Of a stretch of DNA of 8,499 nucleotides, positions 1-5,067 are shown piece after piece. Position numbers and translations under genes: made by a program. The notes under the pieces are model-generated. The model saw only the letters and a list, made by a program, of their open reading frames with translations, was not told where the DNA came from and made no database searches. Position 1 is the first letter of the stretch; the number at the start of each line of letters is the position of its first letter. Origin of the DNA: an uncultured Eggerthella sp. (GTDB lineage Bacteria; Actinomycetota; Coriobacteriia; Coriobacteriales; Eggerthellaceae); the NCBI GenBank assembly GCA_900551155.1, contig URVA01000057.1:1-8499 (forward strand). The letters run 5' to 3'.

Positions 1-1
1 G

Positions 2-106
2 ATGGCTACCTTTTTTATTGTCAAGGCAAAGGACTGCTGTCCTTTCCGATATAGAAAGGAGAAGTACAAAGCCATGGTAAGTGGTGAATGTGTTCTTGTG
101 GGCTAG
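2..106 (+). other. possible 3' end of a gene or short ORF at the left edge
   Basis: Frame 2 is open from the window edge to a TAG at 104-106 and would encode 34 residues including an adjacent Cys pair (C12, C13). It begins with an ATG at base 2, but no upstream sequence is available to show a ribosome binding site, so this could be an internal Met of a longer gene, a tiny gene, or chance. Frame 1 is open to a TAG at 52-54 and frame 3 to a TAA at 78-80, and I cannot choose between them. A hairpin starts 3 bases after the TAG at 104, which mildly favours frame 2. No family is recognised. Confidence 0.2.
28..59. repeat. two overlapping, mutually exclusive small hairpins
   Basis: AAAGGAC (28-34), loop TGCT, and GTCCTTT (39-45) form a perfect 7-bp stem. 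CCTTTC (41-46) and GAAAGG (54-59) form a second 6-bp stem. They share bases 41-45, so only one can exist at a time. The second would bury the purine-rich AAAGGAG at 55-61. No U-run follows, so neither looks like a terminator. The inverted repeats are seen directly; any regulatory role is speculation. Confidence 0.35.
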
Positions 107-108
107 CC

Positions 109-145
109 GGGAGGTTGGTCTGCATATTTATTTATTCCACCTCCC
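109..145. terminator. possible weak terminator hairpin after the left-edge reading frame
   Basis: GGGAGGTTGG (109-118) can pair with CCACCTCCC (137-145) with one bulged T, enclosing an 18-base AT-rich loop. It starts three bases after the TAG at 104-106, a typical place for a transcript end. The following bases are A-rich rather than T-rich, so it is not a classic intrinsic terminator in either direction. The rest of 146-244 is AT-rich and shows no clear promoter or gene. Confidence 0.3.
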
Positions 146-244
146 AAAAGAATGATTGTTTAATTCAGAGAAATACAGTGCTTTTAAGGATTTCTTGAAA
201 GTCTATTTCGATATTTGGATGTCATTTTTGAGAGGTAGATTCAG

Positions 245-670
245 ATGAATCGAGAAAATAAAAGGAAAAAATTTAAAACAGGTTATTACAAAAATAACCC
301 GTGTGAAGAGGTATTTGAGTGTAAAGTTTGTGGCAGATTAGTTGTACCAGAATTCGCTGGAACAGAACATCGCAATCATTGTCCAAATTGTTTATCGAGT
401 TTACATGTGGATAATGAACCAGGGGATCGCAAAAGTGATTGCGGGGGTTATATGGACCCTATCGCTGTTTGGGTTCGTAAAAATGGTGAATGGGCAATTC
501 TGCATCGCTGTAGACGTTGCGGGAAAATAGTTTCAAATAGATGTGCTGCCGATGATAATCCTATGAAGCTTATGTCTATAGCCATGAAACCTTTGTGTGA
601 ACCTCCTTTCCCTATAGAAAGGCTTCAGGAAATGTCAGATGCGATGGGCTACGTAGGAAGTTTTAAATAA
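245..670 (+). CDS. RNHCP-domain zinc-binding protein
   Basis: This 141-residue protein matches the RNHCP family, named for its signature, which is present at residues 43-47. Visible metal-site residues are C26-x2-C29, H45/C46-x2-C49, C66 and C89-x2-C92, with C100 and C118 further on. The family core 'HVDxxPGDR' lies at 54-62 and a 'GxMxPI' element at 68-73. A basic, Lys/Arg-rich stretch (residues 3-11) precedes the domain. No signal peptide or membrane segment is seen, so it is probably cytoplasmic. The role of the family is not established; the Cys pairs and basic N terminus suggest a zinc-stabilised nucleic-acid or ribosome-associated protein, which is inference. The ATG at 245 has a GAGAGG-type ribosome binding site at 230-235. 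By hand count the gene is 167/426 G+C (about 39%), lower than a 300-base sample of the ADH gene (145/300, 48%). The next gene starts 48 bases downstream, so co-transcription is possible. Confidence 0.85.
   Translation: MNRENKRKKFKTGYYKNNPCEEVFECKVCGRLVVPEFAGTEHRNHCPNCLSSLHVDNEPGDRKSDCGGYMDPIAVWVRKNGEWAILHRCRRCGKIVSNRCAADDNPMKLMSIAMKPLCEPPFPIERLQEMSDAMGYVGSFK
281..299. repeat. 7-bp inverted repeat within the RNHCP gene start
   Basis: GGTTATT (281-287) and AATAACC (293-299) are perfect reverse complements around a 5-base loop (ACAAA), in codons 13-19 of the RNHCP gene. A stem this close to the start could slow early translation, but a chance match in AT-rich sequence is just as likely. Confidence 0.3.
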
Positions 671-718
671 TATTAGTACGTCAGCTTTCCTTAATGTGGT
701 AATGGTAAAGGAGGAGGT

Positions 719-1564
719 ATGAAGTTTTGTACACGGTGCGGAGCGCAGTTGGAGGATTCCAGCAAGTTTTGTACTTCCTGTGGTGCGCCTTGTGAAGAAC
801 CTACTCCGTCTCAAGACTCCAATAAGAAGCTCATTATTGGTATTGCATCAGGTGTAATTGCCCTTGTAGTTATAGCTATTTTGTTTGTAGTATTTGTATT
901 TGGTGGTCAATCAAACGAAGATGCTCAAGCTACTGGTGCTGTACAAATTCAAGGAGAGCAGTCTGTAAAGGAATCTGATGCTGCTGAGGAGGATTCAACT
1001 CAAGGAAATGCTTCCGAGAATGAATCAACTGCGGTTGCTCCTGAGGAGACAACAGGTTCAGCTGCGGCTTCTTCTGATGAAGGCACCATATCTTATTTGA
1101 GCTCGAATGTTACGGAATCGTACCCTGGACTGGTTGTTCCTTTTACTGATATTTCTGCTTCTTCAACATTAGAAACTTCAAGCTACGGGACATACTATGC
1201 TTCAAATGTATCTGACGGCAATAATTCCACTGCCTGGGTAGAAGGGGATCCGGGCAGTGGCGCAGGTTCTGAAATAACGTTTGTTAATTTGACCTCCCAT
1301 GAGCCTCTAACCGAAATGGCTATCTTTAATGGGTATTGTAAGAGCAAAGATTTGTATTATGCCAATGCTCGCCCTCACCAAATTACTATTTTTGCTGATG
1401 GTGTACCCATTGGAACAACTTCTTTGGTTGATGAATATAGCGCCTTACAGGTAGTTACGTTTGCTGAACCTGTTTATCCAAATCAAATTACCCTACGTAT
1501 TGATTCGGTATATGAAGGATCACGTCACGCCGATTGCTGTATCAGTGAAATCGGTTTCAGGTAA
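719..1564 (+). CDS. zinc-ribbon membrane protein with NADase-type glycan-binding (discoidin-like) domain
   Basis: This 281-residue protein has a three-part layout. A zinc ribbon lies at residues 3-22 (C4-x2-C7 and C18-x2-C21), one hydrophobic transmembrane helix at about 38-61, and an acidic Ser/Thr/Glu/Ala-rich linker at about 64-125. The C-terminal beta domain (about 135-281) carries the pattern of NADase-type glycan-binding/discoidin-like modules: 'YYASNVSDG' at 159-167, 'TAWVEG' at 171-176, 'NGY' at 204-206, an 'ARPHQ' element at 217-221 and 'CISEIGF' at 274-280. By analogy with similar zinc-ribbon membrane proteins, the ribbon should face the cytoplasm and the C-terminal domain the outside, tethered to the cell surface. 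The ligand is unknown. Three outward cysteines (C207, C273, C274) could form a disulphide. The ATG is well supported by AAAGGAGG (707-714). It is probably the last gene of its transcript, since the terminator at 1575-1607 starts 11 bases after its stop. Confidence 0.85.
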   Translation: MKFCTRCGAQLEDSSKFCTSCGAPCEEPTPSQDSNKKLIIGIASGVIALVVIAILFVVFVFGGQSNEDAQATGAVQIQGEQSVKESDAAEEDSTQGNASENESTAVAPEETTGSAAASSDEGTISYLSSNVTESYPGLVVPFTDISASSTLETSSYGTYYASNVSDGNNSTAWVEGDPGSGAGSEITFVNLTSHEPLTEMAIFNGYCKSKDLYYANARPHQITIFADGVPIGTTSLVDEYSALQVVTFAEPVYPNQITLRIDSVYEGSRHADCCISEIGFR

Positions 1565-1574
1565 TTAGAGATTT

Positions 1575-1607
1575 AAAAAGGGCCGAGTTTACTGCTTGAC
1601 CCTTTTT
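1575..1607. terminator. bidirectional rho-independent terminator between convergent genes
   Basis: AAAAAGGG (1575-1582) pairs with CCCTTTTT (1600-1607). After one mismatch the inner CGAG (1584-1587) pairs with CTTG (1595-1598, one G-T wobble) around a 7-base loop. The T-run serves the + strand gene ending at 1564, and the matching A-run makes it work for the minus-strand ADH/ALDH operon ending at 1687. The 79 bases from 1608 to 1686 hold only AT-rich sequence. Confidence 0.85.
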
Positions 1608-1686
1608 ACAATTCCTATATACGCTTTGTCTTTTTTTGCTACTCTTTTGTTCAAAAAAGTTTTGTGGTGTCTATGCTATTCATTGT

Positions 1687-3129
1687 TTAGCGCATAAGTA
1701 ATTTCACGATGTTCATTTTCATGTTGCTGAATGGGGGGTTACGGACGGGCATTTCAATAAGGTTTGATTTCTTAAGGGTTGATTTGTAGTGCGTAAAGCA
1801 ATCAAAACCTACTTTGCCATGGTAAGCGCCCATACCTGATTCTCCAAAGACTCCAAAGCCCATATGATTGTTGGCTAGATGGATAACTACATCGTTTATC
1901 GTGGCACCACCAAAGGGAACTGAGTTAATTACCTGTTCCTGGAATACCTTACTGCTAGAGAACACATAGCAGGCTAGAGGTGCGGGGAAGCTGCGAATTA
2001 TTGTTAGTGCTTCATCAAAGGTCTTCCACGTCATTACAGGAAGCACAGGACCGAATATTTCTTCTCCCATTACAGGGTCTTCTAAGGTAACATCGCGCAT
2101 CAAGGTAGGTTCAATACGGAGCGTTTCTTTGTCTCTGCCGCCGCCTAAGGCAATGGTGGCATGTTCGTTGTGGTTATCAATAAGTCCGCAGACACGATCG
2201 AAATGATGCTCGTTAATCATGTGCGGATATTCATCACATTCCAAGATATTTTGGCCGTAGTATTTATGAAGCCACTTATCTAATTCAAATACGAATTCAT
2301 CAACGACGTTTTCGTGGATCAAGAAATAGTCAGGTGCAACGCAGGTTTGACCAGAATTGATGCATTTGCCCCATGCAATACGCTGTGCAGCTCGTTTGAT
2401 GTTGGCATCTTCAGCAATAATGCAAGGGCTTTTTCCGCCAAGCTCTAACGTTACATCGGTTAGATTGTCTGCAGCAGCATGCATAATTTGACGACCGACG
2501 CGTGGGCTACCTGTAAAAAAGATTTTGTCGAACTTGGTTTCCAAAATCCAGTCATTCATACCGCCGCCACCTGGTAAGCACCGAACTAAATTCTCGTCGA
2601 ATACTTCATCGCAGAGTTTTTGTAGAAATGCACTGGTGGCAGGGGAGGTGTGGGATGGTTTTAAAACAACGCAATTGCCTGCAGTTATGGCATCTATAAC
2701 TGGAACAAGGGCTAGCTGTAATGGATAGTTCCAAGGTGAAAGAACTGCTACAACGCCAAAGGGAGAAGGATACACCTTAGACGAAGAAGGAAAATGTGCC
2801 AAGGGAGTACCTACGCGTTTAGGCTTTGCCCAAGCATATAACTTGCTGGAACATAGTTTTATTTCGTCGTATACGATGCCGAGCTCGGTAGCATAGCCTT
2901 CAAAAGGAGCTTTTCCTAAGTCGGTATGAAGCGCTTCGAGAACTTCATCTTCGTGTTTCTTTAAGTAAGCGCGCAAACTTTGCAATACGCTGCGACGGAA
3001 ATGCAAAGGAAGGGTTTTTCCCGTTTCAAACCATTTATGCATTGAATCCACTGCAGCCTGAACATCTGCTGCACAGGTATACAGGTTGTTTTGGTGCGCT
3101 GATTCGTTGGTATTCGTTTGGGATGCCAT
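1687..3129 (-). CDS. NAD(P)-dependent aldehyde dehydrogenase, class-3 (fatty/aromatic aldehyde) type
   Basis: This 480-residue ALDH-superfamily enzyme oxidises an aldehyde to a carboxylate with NAD(P)+. The catalytic Cys is C263 in 'NSGQTC', and the general base is E229 in 'LELGGK'. The oxyanion-hole Asn is N134 in 'SPWNYP', the cofactor-binding Lys is K157 in 'VLKPS', 'FFTGS' lies at 204-208, and the conserved Glu is E357 in 'EEIFGP'. The length, short N terminus and 'PWNYP' with 'FTGSPRVG' fit the ALDH3/fatty aldehyde dehydrogenase branch rather than CoA-acylating enzymes. There is no C-terminal membrane anchor as in mammalian fatty aldehyde dehydrogenase. It is the last gene of a three-gene operon. 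Its ATG overlaps the TAA of the ADH gene by one base (TAATG), with GGAGG at 3140-3144 inside the ADH gene, so translation is probably coupled. Family assignment is firm; the substrate (long-chain or other hydrophobic aldehyde) is inferred. Confidence 0.93.
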   Translation of the reverse strand: MASQTNTNESAHQNNLYTCAADVQAAVDSMHKWFETGKTLPLHFRRSVLQSLRAYLKKHEDEVLEALHTDLGKAPFEGYATELGIVYDEIKLCSSKLYAWAKPKRVGTPLAHFPSSSKVYPSPFGVVAVLSPWNYPLQLALVPVIDAITAGNCVVLKPSHTSPATSAFLQKLCDEVFDENLVRCLPGGGGMNDWILETKFDKIFFTGSPRVGRQIMHAAADNLTDVTLELGGKSPCIIAEDANIKRAAQRIAWGKCINSGQTCVAPDYFLIHENVVDEFVFELDKWLHKYYGQNILECDEYPHMINEHHFDRVCGLIDNHNEHATIALGGGRDKETLRIEPTLMRDVTLEDPVMGEEIFGPVLPVMTWKTFDEALTIIRSFPAPLACYVFSSSKVFQEQVINSVPFGGATINDVVIHLANNHMGFGVFGESGMGAYHGKVGFDCFTHYKSTLKKSNLIEMPVRNPPFSNMKMNIVKLLMR

Positions 3130-4307
3130 TATAGTGCTGCCTCCAAAATCTCTAATGCAACTTCTTCGGTAATTTCGTGCTTGTTGTACAAAGCTGCACC
3201 GTCATAGCGTGCTTGTTTTGCAACGGCAGGAAGTTGTTCTTTGGTAACGCGCAGTTCGCTCAATTTTGTTGGTACTTGATATTCACGATGATAGAAGTCG
3301 TTCATTGTGAACAGCTCAGTTTCGAATAAAGCGTCTTTTTCTTCAGCAGAAAGTCGGGCAGTATCCAGGTCGGGACGAAGAGCGGAAAGCAATTCGCCAT
3401 ACAATCCTTTGTGATAGCCGTGAGAACGGTTGAAATGCACGCAATGGGGCAAAAGAAGCATCATTGCTTGACCGTGGGGAATATGGCATAAACCTCCAAG
3501 CGAATGTCCTATAGCGTGAACGATTCCAACCATTGCGTTCGAGAAAGAAGCGCCTGCCAAAAGGCTACCAAGGGCAAGGTTGGTTCGTGCGTCAAGGTCG
3601 TTTGGTTCTGCACAAGAGTGAGCCAAGTTTTCGGTAATAAGACGGATTGCCTGTACTGCTAAGGCGTCACTGATTGGGTTTTTCTGAATTGAAGTGTAGG
3701 CTTCGATGGCATGAGTAAGCGCGTCTATACCCGTTGTGGCAGTAAGCTTTGGTGGCAGTGAAGCGGTAAGCTGAGGATCAAGAAATGCTAAATGTGGCAC
3801 TAAACGATAAGAGGTATAGCTCAGCTTAGCATGAGCCTGTGTGTCTGCTACCACAGCAACCAAAGTTACTTCAGAGCCTGTGCCTGCGGTAGTGGGAATG
3901 GCAATCAAGGTGTCCAAATCATCTTGGAGAATTTCCGATCCTTGAAGTTCGGTGAAATCCTTTTCACCTACTGATACGGAAGCTGCTGCGCCTTTAGCGG
4001 TATCAATTGCGGATCCACCACCTAAGGCAATCCAGCCATCGCAACCTTGCGAGCGATAGAGTTCAGCAACTTCGTTTACAACCGTTAGAGATGAATCGGG
4101 GGGAACCTGGTCGTAGACCACATAAGGAATGTCGGCTTCTTTCAAGGGTGCAAATACGTGTTCTGCAATTCCGAGTTTTACTAGATTTTCGTCGGTAACA
4201 ATAAGGGGCTTTGTTACATTGCGGTCCGCCATTTTAACAGGCAATTTATGGAGTGCGTTTTTGCCACAAATGATTTTTGTAGGGCAGTGGAATTCAAATG
4301 CGTTCAT
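3129..4307 (-). CDS. iron-containing (group III) alcohol dehydrogenase
   Basis: This 392-residue enzyme of the Fe-ADH family interconverts alcohols and aldehydes or ketones using NAD(P)(H). The N-terminal Rossmann-like half has 'GGGSAID' at 96-102 for dinucleotide binding and the signature 'IPTTAGTGSE' at 137-146. The C-terminal helical half carries the expected four metal ligands: D195 and H199 in 'GIDALTHAIEAY', H264 in 'VHAIGH' and H278 in 'IPHGQA'. All are present, so it should be active. It is a stand-alone ADH rather than the bifunctional AdhE fusion; the partner ALDH is the next gene. The ATG directly abuts the TAA of the upstream small gene (TAA then ATG, no spacer), and its GGAGG (4314-4318) lies inside that gene. 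Direction (alcohol oxidation or aldehyde reduction) and substrate cannot be read from sequence. Confidence 0.95.
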   Translation of the reverse strand: MNAFEFHCPTKIICGKNALHKLPVKMADRNVTKPLIVTDENLVKLGIAEHVFAPLKEADIPYVVYDQVPPDSSLTVVNEVAELYRSQGCDGWIALGGGSAIDTAKGAAASVSVGEKDFTELQGSEILQDDLDTLIAIPTTAGTGSEVTLVAVVADTQAHAKLSYTSYRLVPHLAFLDPQLTASLPPKLTATTGIDALTHAIEAYTSIQKNPISDALAVQAIRLITENLAHSCAEPNDLDARTNLALGSLLAGASFSNAMVGIVHAIGHSLGGLCHIPHGQAMMLLLPHCVHFNRSHGYHKGLYGELLSALRPDLDTARLSAEEKDALFETELFTMNDFYHREYQVPTKLSELRVTKEQLPAVAKQARYDGAALYNKHEITEEVALEILEAAL

Positions 4308-4772
4308 TTAATACCTCCGATAGGCACTACGCCAAAAGAAAAAGGTCTTTAGGATTACGGTGAATAGATAGGTAACGGATACACCCTTGTTGTTAGGACC
4401 GTGGGTGGTAAAAAGTCGAGCAGATAATCCTTCTTTGAGTGTGATTCCACCAGAAAAAATATCGTATGCGTAATCTAAATCACGGAACGTGATAGTAAGG
4501 GTGGGTTTTTCGTTTGCAGAGCAACCATGCCAAGAATTACGGGAAAAGCGTAATGATCTGTTTTGGGAAAACCCTGAAATAGTAAGTCGTAAGATAAATC
4601 CTTCGCCTAAATAGGCTCCTTCGGAGCGAACTTTTTTAGAAAGACGGAACATCTTTAGCAATAGAGGCAAAATAAAAAGAAGAAGCGAAACATATATTCG
4701 TTTCCACAAAGATCGTTTGGGATGGGTGTGTCTATTTACCTGACCTCGCCCCGAAGTGCGAACTTCAAGCAA
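4308..4772 (-). CDS. small membrane-anchored protein, possible SCP2-like lipid-binding domain
   Basis: This 154-residue protein is not firmly recognised. A basic N terminus (about 1-25) leads into one hydrophobic helix at about 26-42, then a beta-rich region. The C-terminal half has 'KPTLTITFRDLD' at 89-100, 'FSGGITLKEGL' at 106-116 and 'GPNN' at 125-128, a pattern resembling SCP2 sterol-carrier domains (a Phe-x-Asp strand, a 'xxG.l.l..al' helix and a Gly-Pro turn). The call is by eye, and the domain would be shorter than usual (about 100 residues). It begins with TTG rather than ATG; the start is supported by AGGAG (4778-4782) five bases upstream and by the lack of another good candidate. 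Its TAA touches the ADH start codon, so it is the first gene of the operon. A role in presenting a hydrophobic alcohol or aldehyde to ADH and ALDH at the membrane is inference. Confidence 0.6.
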   Translation of the reverse strand: MLEVRTSGRGQVNRHTHPKRSLWKRIYVSLLLFILPLLLKMFRLSKKVRSEGAYLGEGFILRLTISGFSQNRSLRFSRNSWHGCSANEKPTLTITFRDLDYAYDIFSGGITLKEGLSARLFTTHGPNNKGVSVTYLFTVILKTFFFWRSAYRRY

Positions 4773-4777
4773 TGGTT

Positions 4778-4782
4778 CTCCT
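4778..4782 (-). promoter_or_regulatory. ribosome binding site supporting a TTG start
   Basis: On the minus strand AGGAG is followed by a 5-base spacer and TTG (4772-4770). This decides the start of the first gene in the ADH/ALDH operon. It lies only about 8-12 bases downstream of the candidate -10 box, so the leader would be very short. Confidence 0.6.
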
Positions 4783-4789
4783 AATCTAG

Positions 4790-4818
4790 ATTATATTTTG
4801 ATTGACAAATTATTAGAC
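4790..4818 (-). promoter_or_regulatory. candidate promoter of the SCP2-like/ADH/ALDH operon
   Basis: The minus strand reads TATAAT, a perfect -10 box, at 4795-4790. Seventeen bases further upstream the -35 position (4818-4813) reads GTCTAA, which is a poor match to TTGACA. Start of transcription would fall near 4783, leaving a leader of about 11 nt before the TTG. A perfect -10 with a weak -35 covered by a palindrome suggests a promoter controlled by a DNA-binding protein. Confidence 0.5.
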
Positions 4819-4832
4819 AGTCTAACTATTTT
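4802..4832 (+). promoter_or_regulatory. weak candidate promoter reading toward focA
   Basis: A perfect TTGACA lies at 4802-4807. The downstream -10 candidates are poor: ACTATT at 4825-4830 (17-base spacer) or TATTTT at 4827-4832 (19-base spacer). If used, the transcript would have a leader of about 230 nt before focA. The heptamer GACAAAT occurs twice, at 4804-4810 and 4838-4844, and TTTGT-GAG-ACAAA (4831-4843) is a further small inverted repeat in this stretch. Confidence 0.3.
4813..4825. promoter_or_regulatory. palindromic operator candidate TTAGAC-A-GTCTAA
   Basis: A perfect 6+6 inverted repeat with a single central base. It overlaps the -35 position of the minus-strand operon and falls within the spacer of a candidate + strand promoter (TTGACA at 4802-4807). 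Dimeric repressors of the TetR, GntR or MarR type use sites of this kind. No regulator gene is in the window, so the protein is unknown. Confidence 0.5.
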
Positions 4833-5067
4833 TGTGAGACAAATACAACTCTCTTCTATCATGTTCAATAAATACATAGAAATTGATGTGTATAGAAATC
4901 AACGCACCGAAGCGCCAACGGCATATCTTTCCATAGCCATTGACGCTCCTTTACTGAGTCCGAAAACGTATCTGTGCTATGGTTTCGTCGTGGGAGCAGA
5001 GGGATGTAGACATTTCTAGTTGTTGGTATGCGATTGCCTACGCAATACCAAAAGGACGGGTGATGGT
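4826..5067 (+). other. gene-free leader region upstream of focA
   Basis: I see no supported gene here. It contains several inverted repeats: TTTGT/ACAAA (4831-4843), TTGAT/ATCAA spaced by 10 (4883-4902), CCATAGC/GCTATGG (4931-4937 with 4976-4982), and GCTCC/GGAGC (4945-4949 with 4993-4997), which competes with the previous pair. The last element is a strong hairpin at 5023-5051. The arrangement is compatible with a structured leader, but it matches no riboswitch class that I can recognise by eye. Confidence 0.4.
5023..5051 (+). promoter_or_regulatory. hairpin immediately upstream of the focA ribosome binding site
   Basis: TTGGTAT-GCG (5023-5032) pairs with CGC-A-ATACCAA (5041-5051), giving a 10-bp stem with a single bulged A and an 8-base loop. 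It ends at the A-run that opens the ribosome binding site AAAGGA (5051-5056). No T-run follows, so it is unlikely to be a terminator. It may stabilise the 5' end of a processed focA mRNA or control ribosome access; this is inference. Confidence 0.5.

Noticed and set aside
1..75. Minus-strand open frame starting at 75 and running off the left edge
   Set aside because: It has an ATG but no ribosome binding site, only 25 codons are visible, and it resembles no known family.
1632..1660. A second AT-only hairpin (CTTTT/AAAAG) after the ALDH stop
   Set aside because: The stem is only a few A-T pairs in a low-complexity stretch; the stronger hairpin at 1575-1607 already explains termination.
2525..2728. 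+ strand open frame inside the aldehyde dehydrogenase gene
   Set aside because: It lies opposite the conserved coding sequence of the ALDH and has no family resemblance, so it is a shadow of the real gene.
3129..4307. ADH as part of a bifunctional AdhE with the adjacent ALDH
   Set aside because: The ADH gene precedes the ALDH gene, each has its own start and stop, and the ALDH is class-3-like, not the CoA-acylating type fused in AdhE.
4883..4902. TTGAT/ATCAA as an FNR-type site upstream of focA
   Set aside because: FNR sites have a 4-base spacer; here it is 10, so the half-sites are not in the required register.
4756..5019. 87-codon + strand open frame between the ADH operon and focA
   Set aside because: It overlaps the start of the well-supported minus-strand gene and resembles no family. 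Neither its first ATG nor the later in-frame ATG at 4861 has a ribosome binding site.
5020..5067. N-terminal extension of focA from the ATG at 5020
   Set aside because: The added 16 residues would be encoded by the hairpin, no ribosome binding site precedes 5020, and the start at 5068 gives the usual FocA length with AAAGGA in place.
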